This document shows, in pieces, positions 41,156 through 47,389 of a stretch of 47,389 nt of DNA. The notes under the pieces are model-generated. The model did no database searches and was not told the origin of the DNA. It saw only the letters and a program-made list of their open reading frames with translations. This stretch comes from Oscillospiraceae bacterium (GTDB lineage: Bacteria > Bacillota > Clostridia > Oscillospirales > Oscillospiraceae). The position numbers and the translations under genes were made by a program. Location of the stretch: positions 1 through 47,389 of the forward strand of contig JAETOQ010000012.1 in the NCBI GenBank assembly GCA_021771635.1. The letters are read 5' to 3'. Position 1 is the first letter of the stretch. Every line of letters begins with the position of its first letter.

Positions 41156-42022
41156 CTAAATGTTCCGGATGGAGGCGATGCTCCCGGCGATCTGCTTTGC
41201 CACGTCGGGGTTGTTCATGGTGTACAGGTGGATGCCGTCCACGCCGCCAGCGATCAGGTCGGCGATTTGGTCGATGGCGTAGGCAATACCGGCCTCACGC
41301 AAAGCGTCCGGGTGGTCGCCGTACCTGGCCAAAATGCGGGTGAGCTTTTTGGGGATGCTGGCCCCGCACGTGGACACCATGCGCAGGATGGAGTTTTTGG
41401 ACAGTACCGGCATGACGCCTGCCTCAATGGGCGTGTCGATGCCCGCAATGCGGGCCCGCTCCAGGAAGCGGAAGAAGTCGTCGTTATCAAAAAAGAGCTG
41501 ACTGATCAAGTGCTGAGCTCCAGCGTCCACCTTCTCCTTTAGGTGGCGGATATCACTGACGGGGTCTGGACTTTCCGGGTGGCTCTCCGGATAGCAGGCG
41601 GCGGAGATGCCAAAGTCTCCCCGCTTTTGGATGTAGGCTATCAGTTCACTGGCGTACTTGAAGTCGGTTTTCGAGGGATAATCCGGGTTCACGTCGCCCC
41701 GCAGAGCCAGGATATTTTCCACCCCCGCTTCGTTCAGTTCAGCCAGCAGACGATCCGCGTCCTCTTTCCCGGCAGCCACACAGGTCAGGTGGGCCATAGC
41801 GGGAATGTGGTACTGGTTTTCGATGAGGGAGGCAATCTCCCGGGTGCTTTGGTTGACCTGAGAACCTCCCGCCCCGAACGTGACGCTGATGAAGTCAGGA
41901 CGGATGTCCTTCAGGCCGTCCAGGGTCTGATAGATGCTGTCCACCGGGGCGGTCTTTTTTGGAGGGAACACCTCGCAGGAGAATATGGTACGGCCTTGGC
42001 CGAACAGTTCATGCAGTTTCAT
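41156..42022 (-). CDS. metF: Methylenetetrahydrofolate reductase
   Basis: 288 residues, the length of bacterial MetF. It begins MKLHELFGQGRTIFSCEVFPPK, where Glu of CEVFPPK is the catalytic acid, followed by ISVTFGAGGS, AHLTCVAAGK and the flavin-site segment ENILALRGDVN, then AACYPESHPES, LISQLFFDNDDFF and PIEAGVMPVLS. The enzyme reduces methylene-THF to methyl-THF for methionine synthesis, or works in the acetogenic methyl branch. No methionine synthase or metV-type partner is adjacent. AGAGGAG lies 6 nt before the ATG. It is preceded by a strong promoter and a structured leader. Confidence 0.93.
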   Translation of the reverse strand: MKLHELFGQGRTIFSCEVFPPKKTAPVDSIYQTLDGLKDIRPDFISVTFGAGGSQVNQSTREIASLIENQYHIPAMAHLTCVAAGKEDADRLLAELNEAGVENILALRGDVNPDYPSKTDFKYASELIAYIQKRGDFGISAACYPESHPESPDPVSDIRHLKEKVDAGAQHLISQLFFDNDDFFRFLERARIAGIDTPIEAGVMPVLSKNSILRMVSTCGASIPKKLTRILARYGDHPDALREAGIAYAIDQIADLIAGGVDGIHLYTMNNPDVAKQIAGSIASIRNI

Positions 42023-42159
42023 AGTGATCTCCTCTTTACGTCAAATATCAAGCTCCAGAATGCTCCCCAGGGGGATATCCCCCTTCCTGCTTCCGAACCC
42101 GCAGGATGGTGACCGTCCAGGAAATGGACAACAAGCCAAATCCCTCTGCCATGGTAGGC
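42023..42159 (-). promoter_or_regulatory. Structured 5' leader of metF (about 137 nt)
   Basis: Between the inferred start near 42159 and the metF ATG, the leader can form a CCTGC/GCAGG hairpin with an inner TTCG loop and then the palindrome GGGGGATATCCCCC. A 34-codon frame (MAEGFGLLSISWTVTILRV...) also lies in it. It does not match the S-box, T-box or cobalamin consensus elements I can recall. Confidence 0.45.
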
Positions 42160-42165
42160 TTTCTT

Positions 42166-42194
42166 ATTATATAATGGGCTGAATCGTTTTGCAA
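42166..42194 (-). promoter_or_regulatory. Strong promoter of metF
   Basis: Minus strand TTGCAA (42194-42189), 17 nt, TATAAT (42171-42166). Confidence 0.78.
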
Positions 42195-42454
42195 GGGCGA
42201 AAACAGCGCGGGCCAGAATCGGTGTTAAAAGGATAAAATTGTATCGTGTTATCATTATGGGACTCACCGGCACGGATACCTTCGCAGCTATCAGTAAGAA
42301 GAAACGGAGCATGAATGATAAATAATTATAAGAGTAAACCCAGAAGAAGGGCTATACGGACGGCTGCGTCAGGAGCTGCGGCGGTTACAAACTATATGTT
42401 GATGGCGTTGAGCGCCTGAAGGCCCCTTGTGGCCCGCAGCGGCCCAGAGACAGC
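42195..42454. other. Gene-free stretch upstream of metF promoter
   Basis: No gene recognised. Short frames in this stretch have no ribosome site. The terminator that follows on the plus strand implies that a gene or small RNA read rightward once lay here. Confidence 0.4.
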
Positions 42455-42503
42455 AGCAGCCCCGGAAACTGCCCACAGGGCAGCCTCCGGGGCCGCTTTT
42501 TTT
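42455..42503 (+). terminator. Strong intrinsic terminator without an obvious upstream gene
   Basis: 12-bp stem with one mismatch (42455-42466 with 42486-42497), an inner TGCCC/GGGCA stem, then seven T (42497-42503). Confidence 0.8.
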
Positions 42504-42601
42504 CGTGTTCAGCCGGCCAGGGCGGGCGCGGGATCGTGTCACACATCCTCCAGCTTCCGGGCCTGAAACGCCTGGCTCTCCTCCGCCGTGGCGGTAATGT
42601 G

Positions 42602-42757
42602 TTTGTGGGCAGGGATGGCAGCGGCCAGCCCTACGGGAGCTGGTATGGCTTCGACCACCGGGTGGATTGGTGTGCCATATTTGCGAGCTGGTGCGCCGAC
42701 CAGTGTGGGTACATTGAAGCCGGAGTAATTCCCAAATTCGCGGGCTGTGTGCTATGA
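42602..42757 (+). pseudogene. CHAP-domain (peptidoglycan amidase) remnant
   Basis: The frame reads GQPYGSWYGFDHRVDWCAIF and then ASWCADQCGYIEAGVIPKFA before a stop. This is the catalytic N-terminal part of a CHAP amidase, of the kind carried by conjugative elements and phages. The expected Cys is the one in DWCAIFASWC; the catalytic His part is missing and no start codon with ribosome site is seen. Probably a leftover of a conjugative transposon. Confidence 0.7.
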
Positions 42758-42760
42758 AAT

Positions 42761-44107
42761 TTATGGATATGGCATCTTAGGCATGAACCGTTTTGATGTC
42801 CACAGCCTGACCAGCATCAACAGTCCACGGACGCAAAGCTCCACCGCCATGGCAATCCAGACGCCGTGAAGGCCCAGCCGCCCCACCAGCAGCAGGGACA
42901 GCCCGATCCGAACCACCCAGATACTCAGCAGGTTGAGAATGCTGGGCACCAGGGTATCCTCCGCCCCCCGCAGTGCCCCGGACGCCACGATGGACACGGC
43001 GAACAGCGGCTCGGCCAGCAGCTCAATGCGCAGCACCTCCGCCGCCAGCGCCTGAACCTCCTTCGACGGCGTGAGCAGCTGGAACACCAGCGGACAGGCC
43101 GCCCACATCACCACGCCTGTCAGTGCCATCAGCGCCGCGCCAAGGGCGGTGGAGAGGTTCGCGTACCGTTTGGCCAGCTTGTTCTCCCCCGCACCCATGC
43201 TTTGGCCCACCAGGGTGGTGGCTGCGGAGCCAATGCCGTACCCGGGCATATAGCACAGGCTCTCCGCTGTGACGGCGAAGGAGTTCGCGGCAATGGCGGC
43301 TGTGCCAAGAGGTGCGATGATCCGGGTAGAGGCCACCATGGCCCCGCACATAGCCAGCTCCTGCCCCGCCACCGGGGATCCGATTTTGAACGCCCGGCGC
43401 AGAATACCTGGATCCAGCGGGCAGGGCTCCCGCCGGGTCAGACGCAAGGCCTGGGAGCGCACACAGCAGCACCACAGCATCGCCAGCGAGATCACCACCG
43501 TGGCCAGTCCCGTGCCGATTCCGGCCCCCAGCACCCCAAGCCGTGGAATGAACACAGCGTTAAACAAGACGTCCAGGCCGCACATAACGGCGTTCAGGAC
43601 ACTGGGCGTCACCATATTTCCGCTGCATTGCAGGCAGGAGGAGGCCAGCGAGTTCATCTGCATAAACGGAAGGGTGAGGGCGAACACCAGGAAATAGGCG
43701 GAGGCATCCGCCACGATGTCCGCGTCGCCTCCCAGCCAGTGGGGCAGAGGGGCGCTTAACGCCGCCCCCGCGAACAGCAGCAGGATGGACAGGATCAATC
43801 CGGCGGCAATGCCGTGCTTCATCACCCTGCGGGCCTCCACCTCCTCCCCCGCGCCGATATGGTGGGCCACCTGGACGGAGAAGCCTGCCGACACGCCGTA
43901 GATGAAGCCGCTCATCAGCCAGGTGCTGCTGGACACCAACCCGATGGCGGCGGAGGCCCCGGCCCCCAGCCTGCCCACCATGGCCGAGTCAATGTACTGC
44001 ATGACGATGGAGGTGATCTGGGTGAGGATGGCGGGCACGCTCAGCCGCCACACGCGGCTCAAGTGCACGGATATCCCGGCACCCCTCTGCTGACTGGATT
44101 CGTCCAC
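42761..44107 (-). CDS. MATE-family multidrug/metabolite exporter
   Basis: 448 residues with twelve helices in two similar six-helix halves, starting RLSVPAILTQITSIVMQYID followed by the family's SAMVGRLGA motif; the second half repeats it around GTAAIAANSFAVTAESLCY. It is of the NorM/DinF class, which expels cationic compounds using sodium or protons. The start codon is GTG (44107), with GGGAGG 7 nt upstream. It has its own promoter and may also receive read-through from the broken reductase operon. Confidence 0.88.
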   Translation of the reverse strand: MDESSQQRGAGISVHLSRVWRLSVPAILTQITSIVMQYIDSAMVGRLGAGASAAIGLVSSSTWLMSGFIYGVSAGFSVQVAHHIGAGEEVEARRVMKHGIAAGLILSILLLFAGAALSAPLPHWLGGDADIVADASAYFLVFALTLPFMQMNSLASSCLQCSGNMVTPSVLNAVMCGLDVLFNAVFIPRLGVLGAGIGTGLATVVISLAMLWCCCVRSQALRLTRREPCPLDPGILRRAFKIGSPVAGQELAMCGAMVASTRIIAPLGTAAIAANSFAVTAESLCYMPGYGIGSAATTLVGQSMGAGENKLAKRYANLSTALGAALMALTGVVMWAACPLVFQLLTPSKEVQALAAEVLRIELLAEPLFAVSIVASGALRGAEDTLVPSILNLLSIWVVRIGLSLLLVGRLGLHGVWIAMAVELCVRGLLMLVRLWTSKRFMPKMPYP

Positions 44108-44151
44108 AGTTCAGCCTCCCTCCCGATACAAAGTGGTTATTTTTAAGGCAT

Positions 44152-44179
44152 AGTATAGCACACCATCGGGAAAATGCAA
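44152..44179 (-). promoter_or_regulatory. Promoter of the MATE gene
   Basis: Minus strand TTGCAT (44179-44174), 16 nt, TATACT (44157-44152), about 45 nt before the GTG start. Confidence 0.6.
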
Positions 44180-44198
44180 GCTCCGTATCAGAGATCCC

Positions 44199-45162
44199 TT
44201 AAAACCCAAATGTTTCCTGTGCCCTATGGATGTTGCCCTCGGCATCGATGCCGAAGGGGCATCGCTTGGTACACGCGCCGCAGTGAATGCACTTTGACGC
44301 CGGGACGGACAGGCCGGAATACCGCCGAACCAGCTCGTCCACGCCGGCAAACCCGGGCACCGGACAGGCCACCTGGGGGATGGACAGAACATAGCTGATG
44401 CACTGCACCGGGGTCAGCTCCAGCAGGCCCTTCAGCCGCCCCTCCTCGTGGCCCTTCAGGATGTTCCCGGCGGCAAAGGGTTTCATGGCCGCGATGGGCA
44501 CCCCCATCTCCCCGCACAGGTCGTACAGCTCCTGCTTGGTGGGGTAGGCGTCCCGCTCCGCCTGGGTCATGGAGCGCACCTCCCGGCCTTTCATCCGGGC
44601 GTCCGCCGAGTCCTGGGGCAGCAGGTTGAACAGCGGGTTCACTGGGAACATGAGCACGTCCAGCTTCCCGCTTTTCACCGCCGCCAGGGCGATGTCCGTG
44701 CTGTGGGTGCTCAGGCCGATGAGCTTCGCCCGGCCCGCGTCCTTCAATTCCTTGGCGTAGGCATACATCCAGCCGTTGAGGATGGTGTCCAGGTCGTCAA
44801 AATCGTCGCAGTTGTGGAGGAACAGCACGTCGATGCAGTCCGGTGTCCAGCTTCTCATAAAACTGCTCCAAAAAGTCCTTGCACAGCGCCTCGTCCCGGG
44901 TTTTGACGTACTGGCCCTCCCGGTCGGCGCAGCCCAGATGGCCCGCCAGATACACCTTGTCCCGGACGCCCTTCAGCGCCTTCCCATAGTACTCCCGGGT
45001 GCTGGGGGTGCCCACGAACAGGTCGAAGTAGTTCACCCCGGCGTCCACCGCCGTCCGCACCAGGTCATAGACGGTCTGCTCGTCCGCCGTCCATACATAC
45101 TCACAACCCACGCCGATGGCGCTCACCTTGAGGCCGGTTTTGCCAAAATCCCGGTAAATCAT
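44199..45162 (-). pseudogene. Aldo/keto reductase-ferredoxin homologue with one-base frameshift
   Basis: The first part (from the ATG at 45162, GGAGG upstream) reads MIYRDFGKTGLKVSAIGVGC up to EQFYEKLDT, then goes out of frame (GLHRRAV). The next frame continues CIDVLFLHNCDDFDDL to a stop at 44199. Removing one G near 44841 restores LDTDCIDVLFLHN, so it is a one-base insertion. The joined protein has a barrel like the 18433 gene, with Asp47 (FDLFVGTPS) and His75 (YLAGHLG) at the same places and no Tyr five residues after Asp. It has a single Fe-S motif CIHCGACTKRCPFG at the end, against two in the paralogue. It is the last gene of an operon with the hydrolase. Confidence 0.8.
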
Positions 45163-45180
45163 GCTGTTTCCTCCCTGTTG

Positions 45181-46334
45181 TCAGTTGTTTTGGAAGATTT
45201 CCGTCAAAAATTCATCATAGGCCGGTATCCAGCCGCCCCCTGCCCCAAAGCCGTGGGGCATATCGTCCAGCTGGAGCCGCTCCACCGACACCCCCTCCGG
45301 CCCGTCGCTGCGGAACATGAACGCCCCGCCGGGGCGCTGCCCTCCCAGAAGTCCACCGCGTCCTCGATCCATCCCTCGGCCACGGTGCCCGTGCCCAGGC
45401 CGAAGCCGTGGCCCAGGCCCTCGTAGGCATGAAACTCGGTGGGAATGCCCAGGGCCTCCAGCCCTTCCAGCCGGGACTGCATGGTGCGCCAGTTGGCGAT
45501 GCCGTCACTGGTGCCCACGCAGGCGTAGGTGGGCGCGTCCCGCTCCGAAACGGTGGTGTACCCGGTGTACTGCATGATGACAGCCGCCGCCTGGGGGATA
45601 TCTGGGCGGCCAAAGGCGGCCATAGCATCCCCATTGCCCAGCTCCGCCGCCATCCGCGCCCCGGCGGAGCCGCCCCACAGGGAGCAGCCCTCGGGATCCA
45701 CTTGGAGCTCGTCCGCGTGGTCATAGATGTAGGCGATGGCCTGGGCCAGATCGGTGCAGGGGTCGTGGGGGCGGTAGATCAGGGCGAAGGCGTTGTAGCC
45801 CATCCTGCTCAGCTCCAGGGCGTGGGGGAAGCTGTCGTGCATGGCGCCCACATACATGAAGCCGCCGCCCGCGTTCACCACAGCGAACTTCTCTCCCGGC
45901 TCGCCTCGGAAGAAAAACAGCCCGGTGTCCCGCTTGGAGGGATCGGCGGCCATTTCCTCCTCGGTGTAGATGGGGTAAAAGACCTGCTCTCCCTGCTCCG
46001 CACGGCCGATCACGTCATTGACAATGTCCACCGTCCTGTCCGGCTGGATGTGGCTGTACCACACATAGACGCTGCTGGTGCTGACCTGGGCCAGCGTCAT
46101 GTCATCCGGCACGTCCCGATCCACCGGGAACAGCAGGCGTCCAAAGTCCCCCAGCGCGGGATTCGCGATGACCTCGCCCACGGTAGTATCCTCTGTCACA
46201 ATCGTTTCCCCCTTGGCCTGTGCGGCGTCAGCCCGAACCGTCTGATTTGGTTCGGGCTGATTGGCGTTGTTCCCGCAGCCCCACAGAGAAACCATCAGGG
46301 CAGACGCGGCCAAAAGCGATAACAAACGTTTCAT
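45181..46334 (-). pseudogene. Lipoprotein alpha/beta hydrolase, frameshifted near a duplicated C-terminus
   Basis: The start at 46334 gives MKRLLSLLAASALMVSLWGC, a lipoprotein signal with Cys20. The esterase/lipase fold shows an oxyanion-hole GGGFMYVG and nucleophile GGSAG (SLWGGSAGARMA). The first frame reaches YEGLGHGFGLGTGTVAEGWI (catalytic His in HGFG) and AVDFWE, then changes to a low-complexity run and ends at 45204. In the next frame, GAFMFRSDGPEGVSVERL continues to DDMPHGFGAGGGWIPAYDEF and ends LTEIFQNN at 45181, 18 nt before the reductase start. Both segments look like C-terminal His blocks, so the gene seems to carry a duplicated end plus a frameshift. Confidence 0.7.
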
Positions 46335-46382
46335 TCTTTCTGTCCTTTCCTCATGATGGTACTTCCCTGTTTGTCTGAGGGC

Positions 46383-46644
46383 TCAGCCCAGATTTAACCC
46401 CTTCAGCCACTCGTCCACGTCCGCCGCCGCTTCCGCCACGTTCCGCTCACTGACGGTGAAGCCGTCGGTAACCACGTTGGCCCCCGGCTCCAGCTCCTGA
46501 ATCGTCTGGATCGTGCTGGAGAAGCGGCTCCCGTTGTGGACGTTGAAGGGGATCACCGTCTTGCCCGACAGGTCGTACTCGTCGAAAAAGCTGTACAGCG
46601 CCATGGGCATATCGTACCACCAGTTGGGGTATCCCATCTGGTGG
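46383..46644 (-). pseudogene. Flavodoxin C-terminal half (minus strand)
   Basis: Reading MGYPNWWYDMPMALYSFFDE, then YDLSGKTVIPFNVHNGSRFS and ending VDEWLKGLNLG at 46383. This is the second half of a long-chain flavodoxin-like protein; the first half with the FMN phosphate loop is missing. The frame is lost beyond the palindrome at 46617-46644. Confidence 0.75.
46617..46644. repeat. 28-bp palindrome at the junction of two inverted flavodoxin halves
   Basis: CCACCAG and CTGGTGG flank an inner TGGG/CCCA stem with one mismatch. Each strand encodes GYPNWW or GYPIWW, the conserved flavodoxin motif. Confidence 0.8.
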
Positions 46645-46863
46645 GGCATCGCGGCGTGGCCGGTCAATGACTTTGTAAAAAACAACGATTTCACCGGCAA
46701 GACGGTGATCCCCTTCTGCACCTCCTCCAGCTCCGGCCTGGGAGAGAGCGGCGAGCTACTGGCGGAGATGGCCGGAACGGGCGATTGGCAGACCGGGATG
46801 CGGTTTGCCTCCAGCGTCTCGGAGGCCGATGTGGCCGAGTGGGCCAACGGCCTGGGTGTCTGA
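46621..46863 (+). pseudogene. Flavodoxin C-terminal half (plus strand)
   Basis: Reading QLGYPIWWGIAAWPVNDFVK, then NNDFTGKTVIPFCTSSSSGL and ending VSEADVAEWANGLGV at 46863. It is a different flavodoxin from the minus-strand one (about half the residues differ), also missing its N-terminal half. Confidence 0.75.
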
Positions 46864-46877
46864 GGGGAGCGGGGCAA

Positions 46878-46970
46878 ATGAAGAACGTATGTTTGCTGAC
46901 TGCCTCGCCCACCGCGGGCGGAAACGGTGACGCGCTGATCGCGGCCGCGGAAAAACTTGGCGCACAGGTC
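46878..46970 (+). pseudogene. NADPH-dependent FMN reductase / flavodoxin-like N-terminal fragment
   Basis: From an ATG at 46878 the frame reads MKNVCLLTASPTAGGNGDAL and IAAAEKLGAQ, the typical start (LLTASPRxGGNSDAL) of Fe-S flavoproteins and FMN reductases. Similarity ends after about 30 residues. Confidence 0.6.
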
Positions 46971-47262
46971 AGACATCTACAACTGCGCCCTATCCCTGCG
47001 CAGGCTGAAGGAGCTGTTCCACATTGACCGCCTGCTGCTGGCCGGGGGCGCGGTGATGAACGCCTCGCTTTTGCAGTCTGGGCTCATCGACGAGCTGAGC
47101 GTCCTGGCGGCCCTGGTGGTGGACGGCGGGGACGGGGCGCCCCTGTTCCGCCGGGGCGGCATCCTCCCGGCCGCGGCTCCGGCGGCATTCAAGCTAAAGG
47201 ACGTGAAGCGGCTGGAGGGAGACGGCCTCTGGCTGCGCTATTTGAGACAGGAGGGCTCTTGA
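46971..47262 (+). pseudogene. RibD-C / dihydrofolate-reductase-like C-terminal fragment
   Basis: In another frame: LKELFHIDRLLLAGGAVMNA, then SLLQSGLIDELSVLAALVVD, ending KRLEGDGLWLRYLRQEGS at the TGA 47260-47262. This is the last third of a RibD C-terminal-type reductase. The N-terminal two-thirds are gone and are replaced by the FMN-reductase start in a different frame. The stop overlaps the ATG of the next (interrupted) reductase. Confidence 0.72.
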
Positions 47263-47278
47263 TGAACTACCGCATTTT
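47262..47278 (+). pseudogene. Start of a third aldo/keto reductase gene, cut by insertion
   Basis: AGGAGGG lies 7-8 nt before an ATG that opens MNYRIL, matching MNYRRLGKTG of the 18433 gene, and then ends (NSVYTSNVV, stop). The match to the family start plus the ribosome site and overlapping stop/start suggest a real gene broken right after six codons. Confidence 0.5.
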
Positions 47279-47301
47279 AAATAGTGTTTACACAAGCAAT
47301 G

Positions 47302-47310
47302 TGGTATAAT
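47302..47310 (+). promoter_or_regulatory. Extended -10 promoter of the transposase
   Basis: TGG-TATAAT (47302-47310), about 30 nt before the ATG; the -35 region is poor. Confidence 0.5.
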
Positions 47311-47340
47311 AGGGACAACAGCCCAGAAAGAGGTGTTCCT

Positions 47341-47389
47341 ATGAGTAACGAACAACAACGCCACGATATCAGTGATGAGGTATGGAACC
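47341..47389 (+). CDS. Transposase start, IS5-family-like (partial)
   Basis: Sixteen codons are visible: MSNEQQRHDISDEVWN. The HDISDEVW segment matches the opening RYDLSDxxW of IS5/IS427-type DDE transposases. AGAGG precedes the ATG by about 8 nt. The call rests on this short match and is tentative. Confidence 0.5.
   Translation, partial: MSNEQQRHDISDEVWN

Larger units (their letters stand above)
47279..47389 (+). mobile_element. Left end of an insertion sequence (IS5-type), partial
   Basis: It begins where the reductase start is lost and leads to a transposase start at 47341. The other end is outside the window, so terminal repeats and target duplication cannot be checked. AT content is higher than in the flanking DNA. 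Confidence 0.45.

Overview
The window looks like a GC-rich chromosome segment from a strictly anaerobic gut Clostridia of the Oscillospiraceae type (Flavonifractor / Intestinimonas / Lawsonibacter / Oscillibacter relatives). The clues are strong AGGAGG ribosome sites, a giant surface protein with three SLH anchor domains, a radical-SAM sulfatase-maturase-like enzyme, several ferredoxin-type proteins, aldo/keto reductases fused to ferredoxin domains, and a sigma-54 controlled CoA-transferase/BKACE catabolic locus. Genus is inference; no rRNA or tRNA gene is present.

Layout. 1-1500: the start of a serine recombinase gene (runs off the left edge), a 60-bp palindrome, and a DUF134/NifX-like fusion with an apparent internal translation start. 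1582-18220: a complete 16.5-kb gene for a 5489-residue secreted surface protein (signal peptide, Cys/His-rich head, nine large Ig-like MBG/YDG super-repeats, three SLH domains) with its own promoter and terminator. 18275-24860: an aldo/keto reductase-ferredoxin protein, an AraC remnant, and a stress- or redox-type module: OmpR-family regulator, histidine kinase that stops before its ATPase domain, two thioredoxin-like lipoproteins and a MacB-like ABC transporter. The three promoters of this module share one 15-bp operator placed 26-27 nt before the -10 box. 24849-30048: anSME-like radical SAM enzyme, ferredoxin plus NapH-like membrane Fe-S protein behind a CRP/FNR-type palindrome, a HepT toxin remnant, and an amino-acid permease/metallophosphoesterase pair.

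30098-40560 is the most coherent novel-looking system. A CoA-transferase and SLC13 transporter are read leftward, and a sigma-54 activator, a second SLC13 transporter, a BKACE enzyme, an IlvD/Edd dehydratase, a VOC protein and a 3-hydroxyacid dehydrogenase are read rightward. Both outward units carry near-consensus -24/-12 promoters, TGGCAT-N5-TTGC, on opposite sides of the activator gene. The enzymes suggest uptake of a hydroxylated (di)carboxylate, dehydration, oxidation to a beta-keto acid, cleavage with acetyl-CoA by BKACE, and CoA recycling. The substrate cannot be named from sequence.

40561-47389: metF behind a strong promoter and a structured leader, a CHAP-domain remnant, a MATE exporter, then a graveyard of broken redox genes: frameshifted aldo/keto reductase and alpha/beta hydrolase, two flavodoxin C-termini fused head to head at a palindrome, an FMN-reductase/RibD chimera, and a third aldo/keto reductase start cut after six codons by what looks like an IS5-type insertion running off the right edge.
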